From NCBI RefSeq assembly GCF_036030735.1, contig NZ_CP107928.1:6200001-6264000 (forward strand): DNA of 64,000 nt, given 5' to 3'. Of the stretch, positions 17,664 through 26,294 are shown in pieces. The DNA is from Streptomyces sp. NBC_00425 (GTDB lineage: Bacteria > Actinomycetota > Actinomycetes > Streptomycetales > Streptomycetaceae). Both the position numbers and the translations under genes were made by a program. The notes beneath the pieces were generated by a model. It was not told the DNA's origin and ran no database searches. It saw only the letters and a list, made by a program, of their open reading frames with translations. Numbering within the stretch: position 1 is the stretch's first letter; every line of letters starts with the position of its first letter.

Positions 17664-19079
17664 TCAGCTCCCGGTCGGTCGCACGAGGGCGGCCGCGGTG
17701 CGCAGCAGGATGCACACGTCCTGCCACAGCGACCAGTTGTCGATGTACGCGTTGTCGAAGCGGGCCCGGTCCTCGATCGAGGTGTCCCCGCGCAGCCCCT
17801 GCACCTGGGCGAGGCCGGTGATGCCGGTCCGCATCCGGTGACGTGCCGCGTAACCGGGATAGGTCTGGCTGAACTGGCCCACGAAGAAGGGGCGTTCGGG
17901 ACGCGGTCCGACGAGGCTCATGTCGCCGCACAGCACGTTCCACAACTGGAGCAGCTCGTCCAGCGAGGTCTGGCGCAGAAAACGGCAGAAGCGGCTCATC
18001 TCGCGTTCGCCGGCCACGCTCCAGCGGGTCGCCGACTCGTGCTCGTCGACCGGGCGGTGGGTGCGGAACTTCAGCAGGGTGAAGGGCCGGCCGTCCTTGC
18101 CGATGCGCTCCTGCCGGAAGACCACCCCGGGTCCGTCGGTCACCCGCAGCACGGCCGCGCACAGCAGCAGCAGCGGGCTCACCAGCAGCAGCAGCGCCCC
18201 GGAGACCATGACGTCCAGCAGCCGCTTGCCGAGGCTGCCGCGCCGCCGGGCGCCCATGTCGAGGCGCCGGCAGGAGAACCCGGCCAGCTGCTCGCGGCTC
18301 GCGTACGAAGGGGAGTCGGCGTCGACCTCCCACACCGTGCAGCCCGACTCGGCGAGCGCCCGCAGCAGCGGGCCCTGCACGCTGCGCACGGCGGGGTGGA
18401 CGCACAGCACGTCCCGCACGCCGTTCTGGATGAGGGCCCGCTGCACCTCCTGACCGGAGGTCAGCACCGGCAGCCCCTCGTCGCCGCCGGGGCTCTCGGC
18501 CACGACCCCCACCGGCTGGACCCCGCACCGGGGATGCCGCAGCACCGCGGCGGCCACCCGCTGCGCGGTCGTGGCGGGGCCGATGACGAGTGCGGCGCGA
18601 GGCCGGCGCAGCAGCGCCCGCCGCCGGCGCAGATGCACGACCGCGCGGGCCGTGCAGCCGGCCGCGGCCTGCACCGCGCAGCCGAGGACCAGGGTGCGGG
18701 CAGAGAGCGCGTGCGCCGGGTTCCACGCCGCGGCGAGGGCGCCGAGCGCGAGCCAGGCCACCGTGATCCGGCCGCACACGGCGGGCAGTTCGTCCAGCAC
18801 CCCCGCCACCGGACGCGGGCGCTGCGGGCACAGCAGTATCGTCGCCGCCACCAGCAGGGCCACCAGTAACGGGCGGCGCTGCGCCCCGGTCAGGGCCAGC
18901 GCGCCCGCGAACGCGGCGAGGCCGTCGGCGAGCAGCAGCGGCAGCGGCGACGCGGGCCGCGCCGGGGGCCGGCGGGCGGGGAACCGGAATCCCGTTGCGC
19001 TCCCTCGCCGCGGGATGACCGAGACGGGCGAGAATCCGGCCTGCGCGCCGGGAGAGGGGACGGTGCTTTCCGCAGTCAC
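17664..19079 (-). CDS. initiating polyprenyl-phosphate sugar phosphotransferase (WbaP-like)
   Basis: This 471-residue enzyme should start the repeat unit by moving a sugar-1-phosphate to undecaprenyl phosphate. It has N-terminal membrane helices, a central Rossmann-like domain (AALVIGPATTAQRVAAAVL) and a C-terminal bacterial sugar transferase domain. That domain contains KRLLDVMVSG, FRQERIGKDGRPFTLLKFRT, RQTSLDELLQLWNVL, the GDMSLVGPRPE signature and RTGITGLAQV. I use the GTG at 19079 because it overlaps the preceding stop as GTGA, the same coupling seen at other junctions of this operon. Confidence 0.9.
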   Translation of the reverse strand: MTAESTVPSPGAQAGFSPVSVIPRRGSATGFRFPARRPPARPASPLPLLLADGLAAFAGALALTGAQRRPLLVALLVAATILLCPQRPRPVAGVLDELPAVCGRITVAWLALGALAAAWNPAHALSARTLVLGCAVQAAAGCTARAVVHLRRRRALLRRPRAALVIGPATTAQRVAAAVLRHPRCGVQPVGVVAESPGGDEGLPVLTSGQEVQRALIQNGVRDVLCVHPAVRSVQGPLLRALAESGCTVWEVDADSPSYASREQLAGFSCRRLDMGARRRGSLGKRLLDVMVSGALLLLVSPLLLLCAAVLRVTDGPGVVFRQERIGKDGRPFTLLKFRTHRPVDEHESATRWSVAGEREMSRFCRFLRQTSLDELLQLWNVLCGDMSLVGPRPERPFFVGQFSQTYPGYAARHRMRTGITGLAQVQGLRGDTSIEDRARFDNAYIDNWSLWQDVCILLRTAAALVRPTGS

Positions 19080-20251
19080 GAGTGGATGGACTCCCTGCAC
19101 TCGGTGGGCGCGACCCGCGCCCCGTTGGTGGTCGTGAGCAGCTCGCGGTACACGCCCTCGACCGCCTCGGCCGTGCGCCGCACGTCGTGCACGGCCAGGA
19201 CGTGCCGGCGCCCCTGGTGGCCGAGCGACTCACGCAGCAGCGGGTCGGGCAGCAGCGCGCAGACCGCGTCGGCGAGCGCCGCGGGGTCGTCGGCGGGGGC
19301 GAGGCAGCGCTCCGCGAGTCCGGCCGGCAGGCTCTCCCGGGCGCCGTTCACGTCGGTCACCACCACGGGTCTTCCGCAGGCCATCGCCTCCAGCGGGGCC
19401 AGCGCCATGCCCTCCCAGCGCGAGGGCAGCACCACCAGGTCGGCCGCCTGGTACCAGGGCACGGCGTCGGCGACGGCCCCGGCGAACAGCACCGACTGCG
19501 GCGCGCCGGAGCGCAGACGCGCCGCGTCCGGTCCGTCGCCGACCAACACCAGCCGGGCGGCGGGCGTCCGGGCCGCGATCGTGTCCCAGGCCCGCAGCAG
19601 CACGTCCTGCCCCTTCTGCCGGCACAGCCGCCCCACGCACACCACCAGCGGGGCGGCCGGGTCGAGGCCGGGCAGGAGCGAGGCCCGCACGGTGTCGACG
19701 GGGGCGGGGTGGAAACGTCCGGAGTCGATGCCGTTGGGGACGACGCTCCACCGTCCGGCGATACCCGCCCGCAGACCGGCGGCGCGTTCCGCCTCGCTCA
19801 CGCACACCAGCCGGTCGGCCCAGCGCGCCCCGAGGCGTTCCCACCTGAGGGCGAGCGCCGCGGTGGCACCTCCTACGGCCTCGAAGGACCAGGCGTGCGG
19901 CTGGAACACGGTCGGGATCCGGCCGCGCACCGCGAGCCGTCCGGCGAGCCCCGCCTTCGCGCTGTGCGCGTGCACCAGGTCGGGGCGTACCTCGGCGATC
20001 AGGCGTGCGAGCCGCCGCACCTCGCCGGGGAGCGAGGGCCCCGGCGAGCGTGTCGCCGCCCAGTGCCGGGTCCGTGCGCCCAGGGACCGCAGTTCCCCGG
20101 CGAGCCCGCCGGCCGGGCAGGCTACGGTGACGTGCAGACCCGCCGCGAGCTGGGCCCGCGCCAGGTCGGTCACGACCCGGGCGACCCCGCCGTCCACGGG
20201 CTGGGTGAGGTGCAGGACCCGGGGCCCGGCGTCGGGTTCTGGCTGGTGCAT
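19076..20251 (-). CDS. glycosyltransferase family 4, first gene of the exopolysaccharide operon
   Basis: The 391-residue GT4 enzyme has an N-terminal acceptor domain with VDGGVARVVTDLARAQ and LVHAHSAKAGLAGRL. The C-terminal donor domain shows VVPNGIDSGRF, GRLCRQKGQDVLLRAW and SRWEGMALAPLEAMACG. It heads a minus-strand series of eight genes with overlapping or nearly touching ends, running to 11006. No promoter could be recognised in the short gap to the next upstream gene. Confidence 0.88.
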   Translation of the reverse strand: MHQPEPDAGPRVLHLTQPVDGGVARVVTDLARAQLAAGLHVTVACPAGGLAGELRSLGARTRHWAATRSPGPSLPGEVRRLARLIAEVRPDLVHAHSAKAGLAGRLAVRGRIPTVFQPHAWSFEAVGGATAALALRWERLGARWADRLVCVSEAERAAGLRAGIAGRWSVVPNGIDSGRFHPAPVDTVRASLLPGLDPAAPLVVCVGRLCRQKGQDVLLRAWDTIAARTPAARLVLVGDGPDAARLRSGAPQSVLFAGAVADAVPWYQAADLVVLPSRWEGMALAPLEAMACGRPVVVTDVNGARESLPAGLAERCLAPADDPAALADAVCALLPDPLLRESLGHQGRRHVLAVHDVRRTAEAVEGVYRELLTTTNGARVAPTECRESIHS

Positions 20252-20303
20252 TGCGCGGATTCCTCGCTCACGGTGGCGCTCGGGACTGCGGGAACGCGCC
20301 TGA

Positions 20304-21407
20304 TTACTTCTTCCGTGTGTCGACGGCTACGAAGAGCGCCCCGGCCCACGCCGCGTCCCGGTGAGAAACGAGCCGAACGGCCAGCTGGTCACCGCCGTGC
20401 CGCAAACCCCTGCGGAGATCGAACACGTCGGAGTCGTAGCCGAGCGTGTTGACGTACGCCGGTACACGCGCCGCCGGAGCCTCCCCCGGCTCGCTGATCG
20501 TGGAGTTCAACACATCGTCAGATGGATTGACCGGGTCGGTGAGCGCGACGGCCGGCCGACCACCGGTCGAGAACATGAGCGAATCACCCGAACGGCCGCG
20601 GTCGCCGTCGTAGGCCACGAGCCCGGCCCGGCCGCCCGCACCGGGCGCGATGTCCAGCCCGCGCAGCCGGATCTCCTTGCCCGCCGGGGAGCCGAGGGTG
20701 TCGAAGCCGTCCCACACCGACAGGTCGCGCAGCGGCTCGGCAGGGTTCCGGTACGCCACCACCAGCGTCCAGCCGCCCCACGCCCCGGTCGTCGAACGAC
20801 CCATGGCCACGTTCACCTGGGCGACCGTGTAGAGGCCCTGGCCGCTCTGACGCACCAGCCGGGTGACGTCCGCGGAGGCCTGGAAGGCGTCGGCGCCCTG
20901 GGCCACCCGGTGGCCGACGACCGTGTCCGCGAGCACCGCCTTGTAGGCCCCGCCGGGCTCGGCGACGAGCACCCTCCCGTTGTCCTTGGGCGGCTTCTGC
21001 TCACCCACGCGCAGGTTGCCGCCCCAGTACAGGCGCGCGTACGTCACCTGTGCGCCCTTCGGCAGACGGACCTCTGCCCGGGAGGAGTTGTAGGTGTTCG
21101 GGTCGTCGTCGACGTCGACGTAGAACATGTCGAAGCCGTTGTTGACGCCTGCCCCGCCCTGGCGGACGGCGGGGCAGGAGGGGACCGCGCGGACCGCCGG
21201 AGCGGCCCGGCAGCTGATGGCCGCGTTGGCCGCACGGACGATCCCGCCGTGCTGCGTGGCGTGGTAGCGCTGCTGGAAGGCGAGGCTCTTCGCCTCCGTG
21301 GCGGGCGGCGCGCCGGCCGCAAGGGCGCCGGACGGAGCCCAGAGCGAGGCGAGGGCGAGGACGCCGACCGTCGCGCGGCGCAACAGCGGACCCAGGGAAT
21401 TGCGCAT
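20304..21407 (-). CDS. secreted DUF3344-like protein
   Basis: This 367-residue protein has a signal peptide (MRNSLGPLLRR start, hydrophobic core to about residue 30, ending ALAAGA). The body is rich in beta-strand-like segments such as VTYARLYWGGNL and WTLVVAYRNPAEPLRDLSVWDGFD, which recall DUF3344 proteins of actinomycetes. Two cysteines sit near residues 65 and 77. Function is unknown; export and position suggest a surface or matrix protein. I chose ATG 21407 because it starts the signal peptide; an in-frame start at 21467 adds polar residues. Confidence 0.75.
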   Translation of the reverse strand: MRNSLGPLLRRATVGVLALASLWAPSGALAAGAPPATEAKSLAFQQRYHATQHGGIVRAANAAISCRAAPAVRAVPSCPAVRQGGAGVNNGFDMFYVDVDDDPNTYNSSRAEVRLPKGAQVTYARLYWGGNLRVGEQKPPKDNGRVLVAEPGGAYKAVLADTVVGHRVAQGADAFQASADVTRLVRQSGQGLYTVAQVNVAMGRSTTGAWGGWTLVVAYRNPAEPLRDLSVWDGFDTLGSPAGKEIRLRGLDIAPGAGGRAGLVAYDGDRGRSGDSLMFSTGGRPAVALTDPVNPSDDVLNSTISEPGEAPAARVPAYVNTLGYDSDVFDLRRGLRHGGDQLAVRLVSHRDAAWAGALFVAVDTRKK

Positions 21408-21646
21408 GACCGGCAGTGGCCTTTCGTGCGATTTGCTTGCTATAGGCGTGCGGCAGATGGGGCGCAACTCTAACTTCTGTCCGGATTAATCCGTAGAAAC
21501 AGGACAAGTGTGTCGGAATGGTGAAGCGCAGCCTCCGGTGACATCACTCTTTTGGCGGCACATCCCCCGCCGCTCCCGCGCGTTGACCTCAGCGCCGGGC
21601 ATCCCCGCCCAGGTGTTTGTGTCAAAACCCCAAGGAGCACCTCTCC

Positions 21647-21886
21647 ATGTCGCGTATCGCGAAGGGCCTGGCCCTGACCTCCGTTGCCGCCGCGGCCGTC
21701 GTCGGCGCCTCCGGCATCGCCGCAGCCGACAGTGGCGCGAACGCCGTCGCCGCGCACTCCCCGGGCGTGCTGTCGGGCAACGTCGTCCAGGTTCCCGTCC
21801 ACATCCCGGTCAACATCTGCGGCAACACGATCAACGTGGTCGGTCTGCTGAACCCGGCGTTCGGCAACACCTGCATCAACGACTGA
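21647..21886 (+). CDS. chpF: short chaplin (ChpF position)
   Basis: The 79-residue precursor has a signal peptide (1-27, ending IAAA) and one chaplin domain with SGANAVAAHSPG, LSGNVVQVPVHIPVN and cysteines at 58 and 76. The ATG follows CAAGGAGCACC. It assembles into the amyloid-like hydrophobic sheath. A CGTTGA hexamer at 21581 resembles the -10 of other coat promoters, but I see no matching -35. A strong terminator follows. Assignment to chpF is by position relative to melC and is moderately sure. Confidence 0.9.
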   Translation: MSRIAKGLALTSVAAAAVVGASGIAAADSGANAVAAHSPGVLSGNVVQVPVHIPVNICGNTINVVGLLNPAFGNTCIND

Positions 21887-21922
21887 CGTCACCTCGTCCC
21901 GAGGTCACGACACGTCATCCGT

Positions 21923-21959
21923 CGAACGGCCGCCCTCCCGCCAGGAGGGCGGCCGTTCG
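21923..21959 (+). terminator. intrinsic terminator of chpF
   Basis: A perfect 16-bp inverted repeat (21923-21938 and 21944-21959) with a 5-base loop is followed by CGTTTG, 37 bases past the stop codon. Confidence 0.8.
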
Positions 21960-22152
21960 CGTTTGCGAAAGGTGATGCCCCGAACGGGCGGAAGGGCCGC
22001 GACACGCTCGGCAGGCCTTGACAGGCCTTCCACCTGCGGCGAAGCGGGCGAGCCGGGCCGTCGACGGTCACGGTGCGCATTCGTTCTGTTGCGGAGTGCG
22101 ACACCTGTTCGCACGGTGGGGACGACACCCGACGCAATCGAAAGGATTTCCC

Positions 22153-23091
22153 ATGCGTGGTCTGCCCGTACGGCGTATCGCTTCCACCGCTCTGTGCGCC
22201 TCCCTCGTCCTCGGCGTCGCCGCCCCCGCCGCCATGGCGGCCGACCGAGCCGCGACCCGTGAGCGCGTCGCCGCGGCGTCGGATGCGCCCGTCCCCGGCG
22301 CCGCCGCGCTGCTCGCCCAGGTCGAGGGCCTCGGCCGTCTCGGCTCCGTGGTCACCCCTGTCACCGACCTGCTCAGAACCGTCCTCAAGGCCGAGGACGG
22401 TCAACTCACCGCCGATCAGGCGACCCAGCTCGCCGAAGCCGTCAAGTCGGGCGTAGCGAAGATCACCGCGACGGCGGGGACGACCGCGCCGGCCCTGCCC
22501 GCCGACCCGGCGGCCGCGGTCCCAGCCGCTCCCGCGGTCCCGGCCGCTCCCGCGGTCCCGGCCGCTCACGCGGTCCCGGCCGCTCCCGCGGTCCCGGCCG
22601 CTCACGCGGTCCCGGCCGCTCCCGCGGTCCCGGCCGCTCCCGCGGTCCCGGCCGCTCCCGCGGTCCCGGCCGCTTCGGGGGCCGCGGTCTCCGCGCCGGC
22701 CGCGGTCGTCGCCGCCGCAAAGCCGAAGGCGGCCGCCGACCCGGTGTCCGACGCCCTCGCCGCCCTGCAGAAGGCCGTCGACAACCTGCTCACGGCGGCG
22801 ACCTCGCTCGACGTCGGCAACGTCGTGTCGGCGGTCACCGGTGTCGTGGACGGCCTGCTCGACCTGCTGGCCGGGACGCTGGCCGGGCTCGGCCTGACCC
22901 TGCCCGCCCTCCCGGCGGAGGCGCCCGCCGCGCCGGTGGAGACGCCCGCGCTCCCGGCGGAGGCGCCCGCCGCGCCGGCCGCCCCGCTGCCCGCGGCCCC
23001 GGTTCTGCCGCCCGCTCCGGTTCTGCCGCCCGCTCCGGCTCTGTCCGTGGAGCCCGCGGCTCCGGCGGCGCCCGTGCTGCCTGTCGGCTGA
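22153..23091 (+). CDS. secreted Ala/Pro-rich repeat protein
   Basis: I do not recognise this 312-residue protein. A signal peptide (1-29) precedes a helical segment with LLAQVEGLGRLGSVVTPVTDLL. A low-complexity AVPAAP/AVPAAH hexapeptide repeat (about residues 118-172) follows, then a second helical segment (LQKAVDNLLTAATSLDVGNVVSAVTGVVDGLLDLLAG) and a Pro/Ala-rich tail. The amphipathic helices and repeats suggest a structural extracellular protein. The ATG follows GAAAGGA. It sits between chaplin chpF and another small secreted protein, so a cell-surface role is likely but inferred. Confidence 0.8.
   Translation: MRGLPVRRIASTALCASLVLGVAAPAAMAADRAATRERVAAASDAPVPGAAALLAQVEGLGRLGSVVTPVTDLLRTVLKAEDGQLTADQATQLAEAVKSGVAKITATAGTTAPALPADPAAAVPAAPAVPAAPAVPAAHAVPAAPAVPAAHAVPAAPAVPAAPAVPAAPAVPAASGAAVSAPAAVVAAAKPKAAADPVSDALAALQKAVDNLLTAATSLDVGNVVSAVTGVVDGLLDLLAGTLAGLGLTLPALPAEAPAAPVETPALPAEAPAAPAAPLPAAPVLPPAPVLPPAPALSVEPAAPAAPVLPVG
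22515..22672 (+). repeat. 18-bp tandem repeats encoding AVPAA(P/H)
   Basis: About nine near-identical 18-bp units run through the coding sequence, differing mainly by a C/A change that alternates Pro and His codons. Length variation between strains is likely. Confidence 0.8.
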
Positions 23092-23150
23092 CGGCCGCCG
23101 CACGGCCGTTGTCCGCACGGGCGGTTCCCGGCCCGGCGGTTCTCCGCAGA

Positions 23151-23187
23151 TCCGCACCCCGGCTCCGAAAGGCCGCCGGGGTGCGGA
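23151..23187 (+). terminator. intrinsic terminator after the Ala/Pro-rich gene
   Basis: A 12-bp perfect inverted repeat (23151-23162 and 23176-23187) with a 13-base loop lies 60 bases past the stop. Confidence 0.65.
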
Positions 23188-23298
23188 AATTCTGCGCACA
23201 CGGTTTCCGCACCGGACGGGGCTCGTTAGGCACGGCGTCAGAATTTCCCCTGGTGACCTGCCGTGCCGAGTCGCAGAGTCGCCGACGAAAGGAATCCG

Positions 23299-23586
23299 AT
23301 GAAGTCCCTGAAGGCCGCCGTCGTCGTCGCCGGATCCGTGGTTCTCGCCGGTGTCGCCGCGCCCGCGTTCGCGACCCCCGCCGACCTCACGCCCACGAGC
23401 CTCAACGGCGCCGTGGACACTCTCGCCAGGGGGCCGATCGACCTGAAGGACGCGCTGCCGCTGCAGCACCAGTCCGACGCGCTCGACACCGAGAACAAGG
23501 GCTCCGTCCTCCACACCGTGAACGGCGCCGCCGAGGCCCTCAACACCCACAACCCGCTCCTCGGCGGACTGCCGCTGCAGGGCTGA
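23299..23586 (+). CDS. small secreted protein of unknown function
   Basis: The 95-residue precursor has a clean signal peptide (MKSLKAAVVVAGSVVLAG, cleaved near AFA at 26). The polar mature part contains DLTPTSLNGAVDTLARGPIDL and NPLLGGLPLQG. No cysteine and no known domain is visible. The ATG follows GAAAGGAATCC, the same leader style as the coat genes around it. It is bracketed by terminators on both sides, so it is monocistronic. A small hydrophobic-sheath or matrix component is possible. Confidence 0.75.
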   Translation: MKSLKAAVVVAGSVVLAGVAAPAFATPADLTPTSLNGAVDTLARGPIDLKDALPLQHQSDALDTENKGSVLHTVNGAAEALNTHNPLLGGLPLQG

Positions 23587-23602
23587 GACGCCCGCCGCCG
23601 CA

Positions 23603-23634
23603 GGGCCGGTCCCCGTCACCGACGGGACCGGCCC
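23603..23634 (+). terminator. intrinsic terminator after the small secreted protein
   Basis: An 11-bp perfect inverted repeat (23603-23613 and 23624-23634) lies 17 bases after the stop. Confidence 0.7.
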
Positions 23635-23756
23635 CGCGCGCTGTTCGAGGCCTGTATAGCGGCGCGTCCCTCGTTCGTGTGGAGCAACGCACCGGCGTCC
23701 CCCGGTCGGGTGAGAACGCGTCCTGCGGCCCCGCGGCACGCCGATAAGGTCGCGCG

Positions 23757-24257
23757 GTGACCTCAACCCCCAGCGCAACCCGGCCCTTCCGCGTGACCGA
23801 CCTGGGCACCCTCGTCGTGATGCCGTGGAGCGGCGAGGCTCCCGACGGCAGCGACATGCCCTACCTCCTCGCGTACTCCCTCGGCGACACCGCGGAGGGC
23901 CCCGAGGGGACGGCCCTCGCCGTCGCGCGACTGCTCGGCGACCACGGCATGCCCGTCGGCGGCGGCGTCGTCGACGGCACCGAGCGGCCGAGCCTGCCGT
24001 TCAGCCTGCTGGTCGAGTCCGGCGCGGCCGTCCTGAACATGCCGGGCCTCAACGCCCAGTGCATGCCGCCGCGGGAGTGGCTCGCGGCCGTCGAACAGCG
24101 CGGCTACGCCTACCTCGTCCTCACCTGCCGCGCCTGGCCGGAGGCCACCCCGGGACAGGCCGTCACGCCCGAGGCGCTGGCCGCGTTCGCGGGCGCCGAG
24201 GAGACCCTGACGGCGGCGGCGCACATCGTCCTGCCCGCCCGCCGCCTGCGCGGCTGA
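23757..24257 (+). CDS. DUF5949-like protein
   Basis: This 166-residue soluble protein has no signal peptide. It resembles, from memory, the streptomycete DUF5949 family (TDLGTLVVMPWSGE and MPYLLAYSLGD near the N-terminus, VLTCRAWPEA near the C-terminus). Its function is not known. The start is GTG at 23757. Its TGA overlaps the ATG of the VKOR gene (TGATG), so the two are co-translated. Confidence 0.65.
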   Translation: MTSTPSATRPFRVTDLGTLVVMPWSGEAPDGSDMPYLLAYSLGDTAEGPEGTALAVARLLGDHGMPVGGGVVDGTERPSLPFSLLVESGAAVLNMPGLNAQCMPPREWLAAVEQRGYAYLVLTCRAWPEATPGQAVTPEALAAFAGAEETLTAAAHIVLPARRLRG

Positions 24258-24853
24258 TGAGGCCGCCGCAGCCGACGGCCGTGGGCGGCGGACGCGCGTT
24301 CGCCCTGCTGCTCGTCCTGACCGGCGCGGCCGGGCTGCTGGCGTCCTGGGTCATCACCCTCGACGAGTTCACACTGCTGGAGGACCCCGGATTCACTCCG
24401 GGGTGCAGCCTGAACCCCGTCGTCTCCTGCGGCAGCGTCATGCGGAGCGAGCAGGCCTCGGTGTTCGGGTTCCCCAACCCGATGCTCGGCCTGGTGGCCT
24501 ACGGCGTGGTCGTGTGCGTCGGCATGAGCCTGCTCGCCCGGGCCGCCTTCCCGCGCTGGTACTGGCTGACCTTCACCGCCGGCTGCCTGTTCGGCGTGGG
24601 ATTCGTGTCCTGGCTGCAGTTCGAGTCGCTGTACCGGATCAACGCGCTGTGTCTGTGGTGCTGTCTGGCGTGGGTCGCCACGATCCTCGCGTTCTGGTAC
24701 GCCGTCTCGTTCGACGTGCGGCACGGATTCCTGCCCGCCCCGGCCGGGGTGCGGACGTTCTTCGCCGAGTTCACCTGGGTGCTGCCGCTGCTGCACATCG
24801 GAGCGGTCGGGATGCTGATCCTGACCCGGTGGTGGAGTTTCTGGACCGGCTGA
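24257..24853 (+). CDS. vitamin K epoxide reductase family disulfide-forming membrane protein
   Basis: Bacterial VKOR homologues re-oxidise thiol oxidoreductases and so drive disulfide formation outside the membrane. The 198-residue protein has about five hydrophobic helices, the redox CxxC Cys132-Leu-Trp-Cys135 and the shuttle loop cysteines Cys50 and Cys58 (GCSLNPVVSCGSV). The quinone-site motif NPMLGLVAYG is also present. It sits among chaplin genes, whose products need one disulfide each, so a link to chaplin oxidation is attractive but inferred. Confidence 0.88.
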   Translation: MRPPQPTAVGGGRAFALLLVLTGAAGLLASWVITLDEFTLLEDPGFTPGCSLNPVVSCGSVMRSEQASVFGFPNPMLGLVAYGVVVCVGMSLLARAAFPRWYWLTFTAGCLFGVGFVSWLQFESLYRINALCLWCCLAWVATILAFWYAVSFDVRHGFLPAPAGVRTFFAEFTWVLPLLHIGAVGMLILTRWWSFWTG

Positions 24854-24977
24854 CCGGTATGGCGGTAGCACTACTACGGCAGTCGGGGGATTTGTGAACT
24901 GATGCCGTTTTCCGGCTCGTTACCCGGTACGGACACAAGGCCTCCCCGCTCTCCTGTCGAAAGGGACCGTACCCGAG

Positions 24978-25499
24978 ATGAAGTCGACCACCCGAGGAAC
25001 CCTCGCCGCAGTGATCACCTGCGTGGCCGCCGCCGCAGGCGCCGCCGTCTCCGTGACCCCTGCCGCCGCGATCGGCACGGTCCCCGTCCCGGTACCGCTG
25101 GACGGCGTCGAGAAGTCCCTCAACGTGGAACTGCCCACGGTCGGCGGCGAGATCCCCCTGCCGACGCCGGGTGCGCCCGAGGGACCGCGCTTCGTCGAGG
25201 GCCGGCTCATCCCGGACCGGGTCGTTCCGCAGCTGCCCGTCGCCGCCGGACTGCCGGGCCTCGGCCTGCGCGCGCCCCTGCCGGAGGTCCTCGGAGCCGA
25301 CTTCAACCACGTCGGCCTCGCCGCCCCCGCCTCCGACCTCCGCACGCAGGGCCCGGGCCTGGCGCTGGACGCCCCGCTCACCGCGCCCAACCCCGACCGC
25401 TTCGGTCTGCCGGACCTCCAGGTGCCCCAGGTCGGCGTGATCACCCCCGTGCTGCAGGCGGTGCCCGGCGCGGACCTCGGCCTGGGCGAGGGGCTGTAG
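24978..25499 (+). CDS. secreted Pro/Gly/Leu-rich protein of unknown function upstream of melC
   Basis: The 173-residue precursor has a signal peptide (1-32, ending PAAAIG). The mature chain has no cysteine, many Pro, Gly and Leu residues and short repeated phrases such as VPVPVPLDGVE, LPGLGLRAPLPE and VPQVGVITPVLQAVPG. No known domain is visible. The ATG follows GAAAGGGACCGTACCCGAG. It resembles the other small exported proteins of this region in leader and composition. Confidence 0.75.
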   Translation: MKSTTRGTLAAVITCVAAAAGAAVSVTPAAAIGTVPVPVPLDGVEKSLNVELPTVGGEIPLPTPGAPEGPRFVEGRLIPDRVVPQLPVAAGLPGLGLRAPLPEVLGADFNHVGLAAPASDLRTQGPGLALDAPLTAPNPDRFGLPDLQVPQVGVITPVLQAVPGADLGLGEGL

Positions 25500-25805
25500 A
25501 CGGGCCGTTCCCACGAACCGCCGACGAACCGCTGACGGACCACCGGCGGATCGCTGACGGACCGCGGACGAACCGCTGAGAGACCACTGACGACCGACCA
25601 CCGACGAGACCGCTGAGAGACCACCGACGAACCGCCACGACCACGGGCCCGGACACCTCGTCCCGTGCCCGTCGCCGTGCCCGTCGCCACACCGCGGCGG
25701 GCCGATCGAGCGCTGGGCGGTGACCAGTCGGGCCACCGGACGGTTACCCCCACGAAGGAAGCCACCGGACCACGGGGACGAGCGGACCCGGACGAGGAGC
25801 ACACC
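25500..25805 (+). other. intergenic region with degenerate direct repeats before melC1
   Basis: There is no gene here. Bases about 25515-25640 are built from imperfect repeats around GACGGACCACCG and ACCGCTGAGAGACCAC; the latter is exact at 25572-25587 and 25609-25624. The region must hold the melC promoter. The repeats could be binding sites for a regulator. Confidence 0.5.
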
Positions 25806-26294
25806 ATGGCCGTCAGCGCCGACGCAGTACCCCTGACCGCGCCGCCGGCGGGCCCGGCGAGACCCGCCACGGCGCGCGGCACACGACGACGCGACCTGCT
25901 GCGCGCTCTGCTCGGCGCGTCCGCCGCCCTCGCGATCGTCCCCGTCGTCACCGCCACCCGGCCGCGCGGCCCGGCGGACGGCGGCCCCGCGGACACCTCG
26001 TTCGACGAGACCTACCGGGGACGGCACATCCGGGGGCTCCTCACCACGGCGGGGACCGCGGGCGCGGGCCACGCCCAGTGGACGGTCACGGTCGACGGCC
26101 GTCCGCTGCACCTCATGCGCCGCGCCGACGGCACCTGGCTGAGCATGGTCGACCACTACCGCTCGTACGCCACCCCGCTGGAGGCGGCCCGGGCCGCCGT
26201 CGACGAACTCGGCCCCGGACAGCGGCTGCGCGAGGCGGGCCCGGCACACCACGACGACACGCACATGGGGGGACACCATGGCCTACATCCGTAA
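25806..26294 (+). CDS. melC1: tyrosinase co-factor (copper chaperone) MelC1
   Basis: MelC1 binds apotyrosinase, delivers copper and carries MelC2 out through the Tat system. The 162-residue protein has a twin-arginine-type signal (RGTRRRDLLRALLGAS, about residues 24-40). The conserved MelC1 body follows (DETYRGRHIRGL, GRPLHLMRRADGTWLSMVDHY, YATPLEAARAAVDELG), and the tail is His-rich (HHDDTHMGGHHGLHP). The start ATG is at 25806. It overlaps melC2 by 17 bases, so the two proteins should be made in step. Confidence 0.95.
   Translation: MAVSADAVPLTAPPAGPARPATARGTRRRDLLRALLGASAALAIVPVVTATRPRGPADGGPADTSFDETYRGRHIRGLLTTAGTAGAGHAQWTVTVDGRPLHLMRRADGTWLSMVDHYRSYATPLEAARAAVDELGPGQRLREAGPAHHDDTHMGGHHGLHP

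Noticed and set aside
21581..21586. CGTTGA before chpF as a sigma-BldN -10 element
   Set aside because: No acceptable -35 hexamer lies 16-17 bases upstream, so I did not list it as a promoter.
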